DNA of 64,000 nt, from assembly GCF_001561995.1 (NCBI RefSeq), contig NZ_LLWC01000022.1, forward strand, positions 62,001 to 126,000, read 5' to 3'. Below, piece by piece: positions 7,985 through 15,627 of this stretch. Numbering within the stretch: position 1 is the stretch's first letter; each line of letters opens with the position of its first letter. Below the pieces are notes generated by a model. It was given only the letters and a program-made list of their open reading frames with translations, had not been told where the DNA came from and made no database searches. Made by a program: the position numbers and the translations under genes. This DNA is from Polycladidibacter hongkongensis. GTDB lineage: Bacteria; Pseudomonadota; Alphaproteobacteria; Rhizobiales; Stappiaceae.

Positions 7985-8460
7985 CTGAAACTCTTCCTAA
8001 TTCAAATAGTATAGGACACGGAAGCAGACCGCGCTCACATGCAAATACTATTAGGGGCCTTTGTCAGCCTTGCAAGTAAGGAATGGCTTCAAGTGATGAA
8101 AACCAGTGACAGCATGTGGAAACCGCACATTCCCGCCACATTTCAGCCGCCACTCTTCTTCCGCGAGCAACGGGGAGCCGCTTAAAAAAGCAGTCAAGTA
8201 AAACTAAATCGCGCACCATTGGCGCCGTTGTAGTCCGCTCATTTAACTCAAAACGCCACTCTGACCATCGCGAAGAAGCTAGGCGCATTTTCCCTTGCGA
8301 GACCACGGCCTTTGCTTATAAACCAAGCCACTAACACGCGATATCGACATACCAAAACGCGTAGAGCCCCACAAAATCAAGCGATAGGAACGCTGCAGCT
8401 CCCAAACACAAAAAGGGGGAGCCAAGCCCCCCCCTCATTGCGACATGTCTTTTTTAACTC
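7985..8460. other. Intergenic stretch between the lipoprotein gene and bacterioferritin
   Basis: This 476-base stretch carries the leader of the lipoprotein gene on the left and the bacterioferritin terminator at 8410-8433 on the right. Two overlapping short frames in the middle (8064-8306 and 8116-8334) have no ribosome site or recognisable motif, and I do not call them genes. Confidence 0.55.
8410..8433 (-). terminator. Intrinsic terminator of bfr
   Basis: On the minus strand a run of G pairs with CCCCC (8419-8415) across a CTTGGCT loop and is followed by five T. It lies about 30 bases past the stop of the bacterioferritin gene. Confidence 0.75.
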
Positions 8461-8946
8461 TTAGGCTTGTGCATCCGCGGCAACCGCATTCAGCAAACCA
8501 TAATTGGCCTCACCAATGCTGCCGAGCAGCTCAAGCTGCGTCTCGAGAAAATCGATGTGCCCCTCTTCGTCTGCAAGCAATTGATCAAACAGTTGCATAG
8601 AGACGTAGTCCCCTTCCGCATCGCAGATCTCACGCGAAACACGGTAGGCCTCGCGGGCATCTTTCTCACCAGCCAGATCAGCTTCGAGAATCGCTTTAAC
8701 ACTGTCTTTCATGCTTGGTACAAATTCTGGGCGCATATCAGGCACGCCGCCAAGGAAGAGAACACGCTCTGCCAACTGGTCCGCATGTTCCTGTTCTTCC
8801 ACAGCTTCTTCCAGCTCTTTGGCGGCCAGTTTGCCTATGCCCATCTCGTTTAGCAATTGACTATGCAAGCGGTACATGCTGACTGCGCCGAGCTCATGCC
8901 GAAGCGCTGCGTTCAAACGTTCAATAACCTTCTCGCTGTCTTTCAT
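8461..8946 (-). CDS. bfr: Bacterioferritin-type ferritin without the haem-ligand methionine
   Basis: The 161-residue protein has every ferroxidase residue at the E. coli Bfr numbers: Glu18, Tyr25, Glu51, His54, Glu94, Glu127 and His130. It should therefore oxidise Fe(II) and store iron as a 24-subunit cytosolic shell. The haem in Bfr is held by Met52 from two subunits; here that residue is Gln (EEQEH in place of the usual EMKH), so the shell may be haem-free. The C-terminal tail is alanine-rich and slightly longer than in E. coli. The gene stands alone with its own terminator. A possible Irr/ICE-like element overlaps the promoter region upstream. Confidence 0.88.
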   Translation of the reverse strand: MKDSEKVIERLNAALRHELGAVSMYRLHSQLLNEMGIGKLAAKELEEAVEEQEHADQLAERVLFLGGVPDMRPEFVPSMKDSVKAILEADLAGEKDAREAYRVSREICDAEGDYVSMQLFDQLLADEEGHIDFLETQLELLGSIGEANYGLLNAVAADAQA

Positions 8947-9017
8947 TGCAACCCCCTATTCCTATTAGAAAAACTAGTTAGCCGGAGAATAGGGCATCCC
9001 GCAATTGCAATCAACAC

Positions 9018-9034
9018 TTTAGAATTGTTATAAT
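9018..9034 (-). promoter_or_regulatory. Candidate iron-control (ICE/Irr-like) element upstream of bfr
   Basis: The plus-strand word TTTAGAA-TTG-TTATAAT resembles the ICE consensus TTTAGAA-N3-TTCTAAA used by Irr in alphaproteobacteria, with a perfect left arm and five of seven matches on the right. It is about 72 bases before the bfr start and overlaps TATAAC/TATTAT words that could serve as a -10 box. Match made by eye only. Confidence 0.35.
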
Positions 9035-9145
9035 CTATAATACGCACGCGTTTTGCCGTAGGCCGCCCTTTAGCGGCGCTTCCAGACGTTGGCTACCAGT
9101 GGCTGCCCTGCCAGCCGCTTCCCTCCCAGTGACGCATTATCGTGA

Positions 9146-9179
9146 ATGAAAAATGGCCGCACCGAATATCAGTGCGGCC
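9146..9179 (-). terminator. Intrinsic terminator of the ATP12-family gene
   Basis: GGCCGCAC and GTGCGGCC form a perfect 8-bp stem with a 9-base loop, followed on the minus strand by ATTTTTCATT. It is about 35 bases past the stop at 9215. Confidence 0.88.
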
Positions 9180-9202
9180 TCTCCTCTCAAAACAATTGCA
9201 AA

Positions 9203-9212
9203 GGGGGGGGGG
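9203..9212. repeat. G10/C10 mononucleotide tract
   Basis: Ten consecutive G on the plus strand lie two bases past the ATP12-family stop codon. Such a run is prone to slippage during replication and to miscalling. It is outside the frame, so a length change would not alter the protein. Confidence 0.9.
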
Positions 9213-9214
9213 AG

Positions 9215-10033
9215 TTAGCCCAGCAGTTCCCCAGCCGCATCCCGCTCTTCAGGCGCAGGGCTCAGTACCAACACCGCTGTATCAAACTCTTCACGTTTGA
9301 ATTGGCGCACCCGCGCGGCTTCCGCGTCCTCACCCCACTGCTCGATGTTCCAATCCTCGTCCACATAGGCAGCTGCCCACGCCGATTCCGCATCAATGGC
9401 CTGATGTGCCAGCGCTAACGCCAACACAGCACTGCCGCTGATAGACATGAGGGTATGCACTGCCGCCAATTCGAGTGGGTCAAAGGCGCTAAGTGACGCC
9501 TCAATGCGCCCGATAAAGTCGACGTCCTGTTCCTTGTGCATCATGCCGCCAACGCGGACAAATACGCCCTGCCACTTGTCTTCAGCCCATTTCAGGGGCG
9601 GCTCCCAATGCGCTTCTTGCCGCGCAACCAGCTCTTGCGGAGCATCTGCGCGATAACACAAATGATCATTGCCAGCAAAGCGACCAATTTCCTGAATGAC
9701 TTCTGCAGGTCGGTCTGCAACGGCATCTATAGCCGAATGCGCAAGGCGGGTCAGCGGCATGGTTGCCGGGTCTATTTTCTCCTCTTGCAACTCCCATTCC
9801 GCCGCCACGGTACTGGCCACGTGCTCCTGCGCAAATGCCAGAGCGCGGCGTTGCGGCGTTTTCACAGCCCGACCATCCAGCAAAACCTGATAAAGCCCAT
9901 CCGCCTGCTCAACACTTACCCGCTCGTAGAAGCGTTTTGGCAATTCGCGCCGGGACAGCTCCTTGGCCCGCTCGATCGGATCAACTTTTCCTTTGGAGAT
10001 ATCCTCGGAGATTTGCTCAAAAATGTCACGCAT
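9215..10033 (-). CDS. ATP12-family F1-ATPase assembly chaperone
   Basis: The 272-residue protein has the ATP12 pattern: KRFYERVSVE, the GLYQVLLDGRAVKTPQRRAL strand pair near residues 46-65, AAEWELQEEKIDPATMPLTRLA, and HTLMSISGSAVLALALA in the C-terminal helical domain. In mitochondria ATP12 binds the F1 alpha subunit before it joins beta; alphaproteobacterial homologues are thought to do the same in the cytosol. Two acidic C-terminal helices follow. The gene comes after a HAD gene and rluC on the same strand. Ten C in a row directly follow its stop codon. No separate atp genes are in view. Confidence 0.85.
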   Translation of the reverse strand: MRDIFEQISEDISKGKVDPIERAKELSRRELPKRFYERVSVEQADGLYQVLLDGRAVKTPQRRALAFAQEHVASTVAAEWELQEEKIDPATMPLTRLAHSAIDAVADRPAEVIQEIGRFAGNDHLCYRADAPQELVARQEAHWEPPLKWAEDKWQGVFVRVGGMMHKEQDVDFIGRIEASLSAFDPLELAAVHTLMSISGSAVLALALAHQAIDAESAWAAAYVDEDWNIEQWGEDAEAARVRQFKREEFDTAVLVLSPAPEERDAAGELLG

Positions 10034-10066
10034 GCGCGCCTCGCCTCTTTCTAAACTCTGATGGCT

Positions 10067-10732
10067 CTACCAGCCAAATTTCTCGCTAAGCGCTGGCAGC
10101 AAAGCATCAAACTGCTCCAACACCTTAAAGGCGCCCGCCTGCAGCAACGCATCACGCTCGTGATACCCCCAGTTCACCCCAAGGCCTGCAACACCTGCGT
10201 TGCGCGCCATCTGCATGTCATAGGTGGTGTCACCAATCATCACCACGTTTTCTGAGGTCACGCACAGCTCGTCCATCGCTTGCTGGATCATCGCCGGATG
10301 CGGCTTGGAGGGGGCGCGGTCTGCCGTTTGCACAGTCAGGAACTTACCCTCAAGCCCATGCTCGGTCACCATATGCGCCACACCGCGCGAATGCTTGCCC
10401 GTTGCCACCCCCATCAACACGTCGTCGCGCGTTGACAGCACCTCAAGCGCAGCCTTCGCGCCGGGGTAGAGCGGCGAAAGATCCTCACCGCGTGTGCGCC
10501 GCGCAATGGCTGCCTTTCGATACGCATCACTCATCGCCGGAACAATGTCGGCACGCTCTTCGCCAACCAGCTGCAAAAACGCCTCATCCAGTGAAAGCCC
10601 GACAATGGAAAGCCCTTGAGCGCGTGTTGGCTGCGGCAAATCCAGCGCCGCAAACGCAGCCCGCAATCCATACATAATGGAGTCTTGGCTATCGACCAAA
10701 GTGCCGTCACAGTCAAACAATACCAGATACAT
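10067..10732 (-). CDS. HAD-superfamily hydrolase, phosphoglycolate phosphatase-like
   Basis: The 221-residue protein has HAD motif I FDCDGTLVDSQ, motif II threonine in GVATGKHSRG, the motif III lysine in APSKPHPAM, and motif IV GDTTYDMQMA; the cap lies between motifs I and II. This is the subfamily IA layout of Gph and PpaX. It would hydrolyse a small phosphorylated metabolite. The ATG at 10732 is preferred to one 60 bases upstream because GGGAG is placed well before it and MYLVLFDCDGT is a normal family start. It lies between rluC and the ATP12 gene, an arrangement I recall from other alphaproteobacteria. Confidence 0.82.
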   Translation of the reverse strand: MYLVLFDCDGTLVDSQDSIMYGLRAAFAALDLPQPTRAQGLSIVGLSLDEAFLQLVGEERADIVPAMSDAYRKAAIARRTRGEDLSPLYPGAKAALEVLSTRDDVLMGVATGKHSRGVAHMVTEHGLEGKFLTVQTADRAPSKPHPAMIQQAMDELCVTSENVVMIGDTTYDMQMARNAGVAGLGVNWGYHERDALLQAGAFKVLEQFDALLPALSEKFGW

Positions 10733-10821
10733 GCGTATGCTCCCACCTCCTGCTGTGTTGCAAGCAGGACCCTGAATTCCAGCGTTAAGCACGCAGCAGC
10801 GTACCTCGCCTTTTGTTGTTG

Positions 10822-11838
10822 TTATTTTGCTTTTCCCGGAGCGGGCTCATGCTCCTCGGGGTCATAATCGTTCACATCAAACCCGAGCAAGTTCCAAGTC
10901 TGCTGCATATGCGGCGGCAACGGCGCGGACACATCAATCATGCCATTCCCGGAAGGATGCGGGATCAAAATCCGCCGCGCGAGCAAATGCAGCTTGTTTT
11001 GAATACCGCCGGGCAGCTCCCAGTTCTGAATATTGAAGTACTTCGGATCCCCAATAATCGGATGGCGCATCGAAGCTGCATGAGCACGCAGCTGGTGCGT
11101 CCGGCCGGTAACAGGCTGCATCGTCACCCAAGCCAACTTCTGCCCGGAGCGCTCAACAACATTGTAAAGACTAACCGCGTGCTGCGCCTCATCCTCGCCA
11201 TGGCGGGCAATGCGCATCTTCTCGCCGCTTTCATCCCGCACCAGATAGGAGGAAATCCGCCCCTGCGCCGGTTTTGGAATCCCCGCAAGGATCGCCCAAT
11301 AAATCTTACGGGTATTGCGATGGCGAAACGCCTTGGTCAGCTCCTGCGCTGCACGGCGGGTTTTGGCCACCATCAACACACCGGACGTCTCCCGGTCCAG
11401 CCGGTGCACAAGGCGCGGCTTGTTGCCCTTGCGATCGGTGAAAGCCTCCAGCATGCCATCAACATGCCGGTTGACCCCAGATCCGCCTTGCACAGCAAGC
11501 CCAGCAGGCTTGTTCAGCACCATCACATCATTATCTTCAAACAGCACCATCTGTTCGATGGCCTCACGGTCGCTTTCCACCAGCTTGCGGGCGCGCGGCT
11601 TGGCGTTGCGCTGGTCATCGGCGTTCACGCTCACACCCAGCGGCGGAATGCGGATAACCTGACCAGTGGCAATCCGTGTCGCTGCCTCAGCGCGCTTGCC
11701 ATCAACCCGCACCTGCCCGGTGCGTAGCAGCTTCTGCAAGCGCCCAAATCCCAAATCGGGGAAATGCTGTTTAAACCAGCGATCAAGGCGCATTCCCGCC
11801 TCATCCGCATCAACTTTTCTTTGCTCAATGGCGCTCAT
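10822..11838 (-). CDS. rluC: Ribosomal large-subunit pseudouridine synthase, RluA family (RluC type)
   Basis: A 338-residue protein with an N-terminal S4 RNA-binding domain (about residues 14-70, GMRLDRWFKQHFPDLGFGRL and QVRVDGKRA) and an RluA catalytic domain. The catalytic aspartate is Asp148 in RLVHRLDRETSG. Further family blocks are VLNKPAGLAVQGG and MQPVTGRTHQLRAHAA. RluC modifies three uridines of 23S rRNA (955, 2504, 2580 in E. coli). The S4 domain and length fit RluC or RluD; the exact targets are inferred from the neighbourhood and not from the sequence. Its gene lies between crcB and a HAD gene. Confidence 0.85.
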   Translation of the reverse strand: MSAIEQRKVDADEAGMRLDRWFKQHFPDLGFGRLQKLLRTGQVRVDGKRAEAATRIATGQVIRIPPLGVSVNADDQRNAKPRARKLVESDREAIEQMVLFEDNDVMVLNKPAGLAVQGGSGVNRHVDGMLEAFTDRKGNKPRLVHRLDRETSGVLMVAKTRRAAQELTKAFRHRNTRKIYWAILAGIPKPAQGRISSYLVRDESGEKMRIARHGEDEAQHAVSLYNVVERSGQKLAWVTMQPVTGRTHQLRAHAASMRHPIIGDPKYFNIQNWELPGGIQNKLHLLARRILIPHPSGNGMIDVSAPLPPHMQQTWNLLGFDVNDYDPEEHEPAPGKAK

Positions 11839-11983
11839 GGGCCGCCGTCCTGCTTACTTTAGGCCGCAGGATCGCCCGCAGCACCTCTTGTTTGTTGCGC
11901 TCTCTGTGACAGGCAATAGGATAAGACGCAAGGGCCGGACGTCATTTTTTGCGCAAAAAACGACGCGACGCCCCCGCCTGCGC

Positions 11984-12370
11984 CTAGGCTGCAAAAGTGG
12001 CACGTGCCAGATAAAGCCCGCCAAACAGCGCGCTCACCCCAATCAGCAGCGAACTTGCCACGTAGACAAAGGCAAGTCCGGGCTCGCCGCGCTCCCACAA
12101 CACCGCCACATCCAGCGAGAAAGACGAAAAAGTGGTGAACCCGCCTAAAAAGCCCGTGGCAATCATCAGCCGAAATTCCAGCGAGGAATTAAGCCGATGG
12201 GCAAGGTATTCGATGAACACCCCCATTAAGAACGAGCCGAGGATGTTGACGGTAATCGTGCCCCAAGGAAAGCCAGCGCCAAGCACACGCAGCCCCGCAA
12301 GCGAAACCAAGTGCCGACACACAGCCCCAGCGCCACCACCAAGTGCAACCAGAAGCAAATCTCTTATCAT
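11984..12370 (-). CDS. crcB: Fluoride channel CrcB/Fluc
   Basis: The 128-residue protein has four hydrophobic helices and the Fluc signature: GGGAGAVCRHLVS in the first helix, GTITVNILGSFLMG in the second with the conserved Asn, and GFLGGFTTFSSFS at the break in the third helix. These line the pore of the dual-topology dimer that exports fluoride across the inner membrane. ATG at 12370 is preceded by GACGGA and matches family starts; an upstream ATG at 12433 adds 21 polar residues and is less likely. No fluoride riboswitch is visible upstream. It lies between rarA and rluC. Confidence 0.9.
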   Translation of the reverse strand: MIRDLLLVALGGGAGAVCRHLVSLAGLRVLGAGFPWGTITVNILGSFLMGVFIEYLAHRLNSSLEFRLMIATGFLGGFTTFSSFSLDVAVLWERGEPGLAFVYVASSLLIGVSALFGGLYLARATFAA

Positions 12371-12466
12371 TTTTTTCCGTCTTTCACGAGTTGCACAATG
12401 CGCGGGCATCCCCGGCGAGACTGAGTTCGCCATAGCATGCAGCCGCTCAATGCGAGGTTAAACAGC

Positions 12467-12489
12467 ACCCTTTGTTATTTAAAAAGGGT
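12467..12489 (-). terminator. Weak terminator-like hairpin after rarA
   Basis: ACCCTTT and AAAGGGT form a 7-bp inverted repeat around an A/T-rich loop, about 50 bases after the rarA stop. The bases that follow on the minus strand (GCTGTTTAA) are only partly T, so function is doubtful. Confidence 0.3.
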
Positions 12490-12539
12490 TGCCTAGGCGT
12501 GCCACCCTCCACGAAATCCAACGCGCCAGCAACGCTGGC

Positions 12540-13856
12540 CTAGCCGGTGCCCTGTCGCTCTTTGCGCAGCCGCTGCCAGTAACTCAGCCGCTTGTTAATC
12601 TCCCGCTCAAAGCCACGCTCAGGCGGTGCATAAAACTGGTGTCGCCCCATTTCCTGCGGGAAATAGTCCTGTCCGGAAAACGCATCCGGTGCATCATGGT
12701 CATACTGATAACCATCCCCATATCCCATTTGCTTCATCATCTTTGTTGGAGCGTTCAGGATATGCGCCGGTGGCATTAACGAGCCATGCTGCTGAGCTGC
12801 CACCCGTGAGGCCTTGTAGGCCGTGTAAACCCCGTTTGATTTCGGCGCACAGGCCAGATAAACGCAGGCTTGCGCCAAAGCGAGCTCCCCTTCCGGCGAA
12901 CCCAGCAACTGATAGGCCTCTTTGGCGCCGTTGGCCTGCACCAGCGCCTGCGGATCAGCCAGACCGATATCCTCCACCGCCATGCGCACAAACCGACGTG
13001 CCAGATACATCGGGTCCTCGCCCCCATCCAACATGCGCCCCATCCAGTAAAGCGCCGCATCCGCATCCGAACCGCGAATGGATTTATGCAACGCCGAGAT
13101 CAGATTGTAGTGCCCATCCTGCTTGCGGTCATAAAGCGGCGCCCGCCGCTGCACCATCTTGCCAAGTTGTGCTGCATCATATGTCTCGCCGGGCTTGGCC
13201 GTGCGCCACACATCCTCACTCAATGTCAGCGCCGCCCGCCCATCACCATCGGCAAGTTGGATAAGCGCCCGCCGCGCATCCCCGTCAAGCGGCAAGGCCG
13301 CGCCGGTTTCCTCCTCCGCCCGGCACAACAGCGCATCCAGCGCCGCCTCGTCCAGCCGTTCAAACACCAATACATGCGCCCGCGACAACAGCGCCGCATT
13401 CAACTCAAAACTCGGATTTTCCGTGGTCGCCCCCACAAGGGTGATGGTCCCATCTTCCATAACGGGCAAGAAACTATCCAGCTGCGCCCGGTTAAACCGG
13501 TGGATCTCGTCGACAAACAACAAGGTGCCGCGCCCCGTCAGCCGCGTCATCCGCGCACGCTCAAACACCTTCTTCAAATCTGCAACACCGGAAAAAATCG
13601 CGGAAACCTGTTCAAACTGCAACTCGGTATGATCCGCGAGCAGGCGCGCCACAGTGGTCTTGCCCGTTCCCGGTGGCCCCCAAAAGATAAGCGAGCCAAG
13701 CGTTCCAGAGGCCAGCATCCGCGCCAACACACCATCCTCGTCGAGCAAGTGCCCCTGCCCCACCACCGCAGCAAGTTCATCTGGACGCAGACGGTCAGCC
13801 AAGGGCCGGTTGGCCGCCGCAGTTTCCTCTCCGCTTTGTGCAAACAGATCTGCCAT
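12540..13856 (-). CDS. rarA: Replication-associated recombination protein A (RarA/MgsA AAA+ ATPase)
   Basis: A 438-residue AAA+ clamp-loader-like ATPase. RPDELAAVVGQGHLL precedes Walker A GPPGTGKTT (Lys66); Walker B is LLFVDEIHRF; sensor 1 is VGATTENPSF; and SRAHVLVFERL follows. The C-terminal half holds the tetramerisation region (HKSIRGSDADAALYWMGRML) and PEGELALAQACVYLA. RarA acts at stalled replication forks with SSB. The frame can be opened earlier at a GTG (13877), but ATG at 13856 gives the family start MADLF. It lies between the Do protease gene and crcB. Confidence 0.92.
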   Translation of the reverse strand: MADLFAQSGEETAAANRPLADRLRPDELAAVVGQGHLLDEDGVLARMLASGTLGSLIFWGPPGTGKTTVARLLADHTELQFEQVSAIFSGVADLKKVFERARMTRLTGRGTLLFVDEIHRFNRAQLDSFLPVMEDGTITLVGATTENPSFELNAALLSRAHVLVFERLDEAALDALLCRAEEETGAALPLDGDARRALIQLADGDGRAALTLSEDVWRTAKPGETYDAAQLGKMVQRRAPLYDRKQDGHYNLISALHKSIRGSDADAALYWMGRMLDGGEDPMYLARRFVRMAVEDIGLADPQALVQANGAKEAYQLLGSPEGELALAQACVYLACAPKSNGVYTAYKASRVAAQQHGSLMPPAHILNAPTKMMKQMGYGDGYQYDHDAPDAFSGQDYFPQEMGRHQFYAPPERGFEREINKRLSYWQRLRKERQGTG

Positions 13857-13927
13857 CGCTCTGTCCTTGTCCTTCACTCGACCCAGACTACTTTCTCCTC
13901 TCTATTAATAGCCCCTTACAAGCCAAA

Positions 13928-13958
13928 CAAAAAGGCCGCCCGGATCATTGGGCGGCCT
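13928..13958 (-). terminator. Intrinsic terminator of the Do-like protease gene
   Basis: AGGCCGCCC and GGGCGGCCT make a 9-bp stem with an 8-base loop, followed on the minus strand by TTTTTG. It starts about 30 bases after the stop at 13987. Confidence 0.9.
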
Positions 13959-13986
13959 AATCTCTATTCAAATCAACTAATTGGCC

Positions 13987-15432
13987 TTAAAGCCGCAGTG
14001 TTGTGGAAATATCGCGACCTTCCCGGCGGAATTTAATATGCCAAGTGCGGATCTTGCGTTTGCTTAGCTTTGCCAGCTGCTTTGCGCTGTCCACACTCTC
14101 GCCATTCACTTCAAGCACAATGTCCCCGCGCCGGAAGCCCACATAGGCCGCCCGTGAGCTTTCTAAAACTTCGGCAACCACGACGCCCGCAGTTTCATCT
14201 CCCATACGCAACTCTTCAGCCACCGCTGGCGATAAATTCATCACCACAGAACCTGCAAATGGTGAGGTGCCTTTCAGCTCGCGCCGATCCCGTGGCACGC
14301 TTTCCGGTGCTACCCGCATATGCACAGATAAAGTCAACGCTTCTCCATCACGCAGCACGGCAAAAGCGACATCGCTGCCCAGTTCCTGCGTCACCAAACG
14401 ATAACCAAATGAATTGGGGTCAGACACCTGCTCGCCCGCCACCGCGGTGATCAGATCGCCGACCTTGAGGCCTGCTTCCTGCGCCGGGGAGTTCTCTAGC
14501 ACCCGCGTCACCATCACTCCGTTCGGCCGATCCATACCAAGGCTGGCTGCAATATCCTGCGATACGGGTTGCAACTTGGCGCCTACCCACGGACGGCGCA
14601 CCACATCGCCATGCCCCGCCGCTGTGGCAACAATCTTGGCCATGTTGCCGGGAATAGCAAAGCCAATACCGTTTGAGCCACCAGAGCGAGAGAAGATCGC
14701 TGTGTTGATCCCCACCAACTTACCATCTACATCCACCAATGCGCCACCGGAGTTGCCTGGGTTGATCGCCGCATCTGTCTGGATAAAAAACTGGTAGTCA
14801 GAGACCCCCACCTGAGTGCGCGCCACAGCCGAGACAATCCCCTGTGTCACCGTCTGACCAACACCAAACGGGTTGCCGATAGCAAGCACCAGATCGCCAA
14901 CCTCCAAGCCATCAGAGTCGGCGAACTCAACCATCGGCAGATCTGCTCCCTCGCCATCTATCTTCAAAATCGCCAGATCCGTGCGCTCATCCTTGAGCAA
15001 CACCTTGGCTTCAAACTCGCGTTTATCCGAAAGCACCACACGCACATCTTGCGCACCTTCAATCACGTGATGGTTGGTAATGATTGTGCCATCTTTAGAC
15101 ACAATCACCCCGGAACCCAGCGAGCTTTTCACACGCTCCCGCGTGCGCGGCGCCCCAAAGGGGCTGTTGCCACCAAAAAACCGCCGAAAAAAGGGATCAG
15201 AATCAAACGGGCTCGCCACCCGTTCCCGAACGCGCCGCTGCGCATAAACATTCACCACCGCCGGGGCAACCTGCTTGACCACCGGCGCAAACGAGAGCTT
15301 CACCTGCGTAGCATCTTGCGGTGTTGTGCGCTCTGCCGCATACCCCTGCACAGAGCCAGAAAACGCCAGTGCCAGTACCACCCCGGCAAGCGCACCAAAG
15401 CGCCGCCCCTTAGAAAAGCTAAACAAAGCCAT
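13987..15432 (-). CDS. degP: Do-like periplasmic serine protease (DegP/DegQ/MucD type)
   Basis: A 481-residue HtrA protease. The N-terminus is a Sec signal (GALAGVVLALAFSGSVQGYA). The trypsin-like domain holds the triad His122 (TNHHVIEG), Asp152 (ERTDLAIL) and Ser228 (NPGNSGGAL). Two PDZ domains follow, about residues 285-370 and 395-475, with GVMVTRVLENSPAQEAGLKV and AEVLESSRAAYVGFRRGDI. It degrades or refolds damaged periplasmic proteins. ATG at 15432 is used; the codon before it is TTG. Arginine-rich RRVRERVASPFDSDPFFRRF is the family's LA loop. In many alphaproteobacteria this gene follows rplQ directly; here two chemoreceptor genes lie between. Confidence 0.93.
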   Translation of the reverse strand: MALFSFSKGRRFGALAGVVLALAFSGSVQGYAAERTTPQDATQVKLSFAPVVKQVAPAVVNVYAQRRVRERVASPFDSDPFFRRFFGGNSPFGAPRTRERVKSSLGSGVIVSKDGTIITNHHVIEGAQDVRVVLSDKREFEAKVLLKDERTDLAILKIDGEGADLPMVEFADSDGLEVGDLVLAIGNPFGVGQTVTQGIVSAVARTQVGVSDYQFFIQTDAAINPGNSGGALVDVDGKLVGINTAIFSRSGGSNGIGFAIPGNMAKIVATAAGHGDVVRRPWVGAKLQPVSQDIAASLGMDRPNGVMVTRVLENSPAQEAGLKVGDLITAVAGEQVSDPNSFGYRLVTQELGSDVAFAVLRDGEALTLSVHMRVAPESVPRDRRELKGTSPFAGSVVMNLSPAVAEELRMGDETAGVVVAEVLESSRAAYVGFRRGDIVLEVNGESVDSAKQLAKLSKRKIRTWHIKFRREGRDISTTLRL

Positions 15433-15567
15433 CAAAAACTGTCCCGATTTTGCAAACTACTGGACAAACCATAGCGCTTTAACTGCGGCAGCAATAAGCC
15501 GCAAAAACACTTTCCCCATTTTTGCTGGCTCTGCCTTTCATGGGAGATCGCCGCACCGCATCACAAC

Positions 15568-15602
15568 AAAAAGGCCCCCGCGACAACCAAGTCGCGAGGG
15601 CC
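15568..15602 (-). terminator. Intrinsic terminator of the first chemoreceptor gene
   Basis: On the minus strand GGCCCTCGCGAC pairs with GTCGCGGGGGCC around TTGGTT and is followed by TTTTTG. The 12-bp stem has one mismatch. It lies about 25 bases past the stop at 15628. Confidence 0.9.
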
Positions 15603-15627
15603 CGAAGAAGGCTGCTGGGCAACGTCC

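Noticed and set aside
8064-8334. Two overlapping frames on opposite strands between the lipoprotein gene and bfr
   Set aside because: Neither has a ribosome site or a recognisable motif; each mirrors the other.
10813-11727. 304-residue plus-strand frame over rluC
   Set aside because: Antisense shadow of a real gene with a recognised family, no ribosome site and no known motif.
12000-12370. Possible fluoride riboswitch ahead of crcB
   Set aside because: The leader lacks the conserved GGNGAUG and CUGAUG blocks of that riboswitch.
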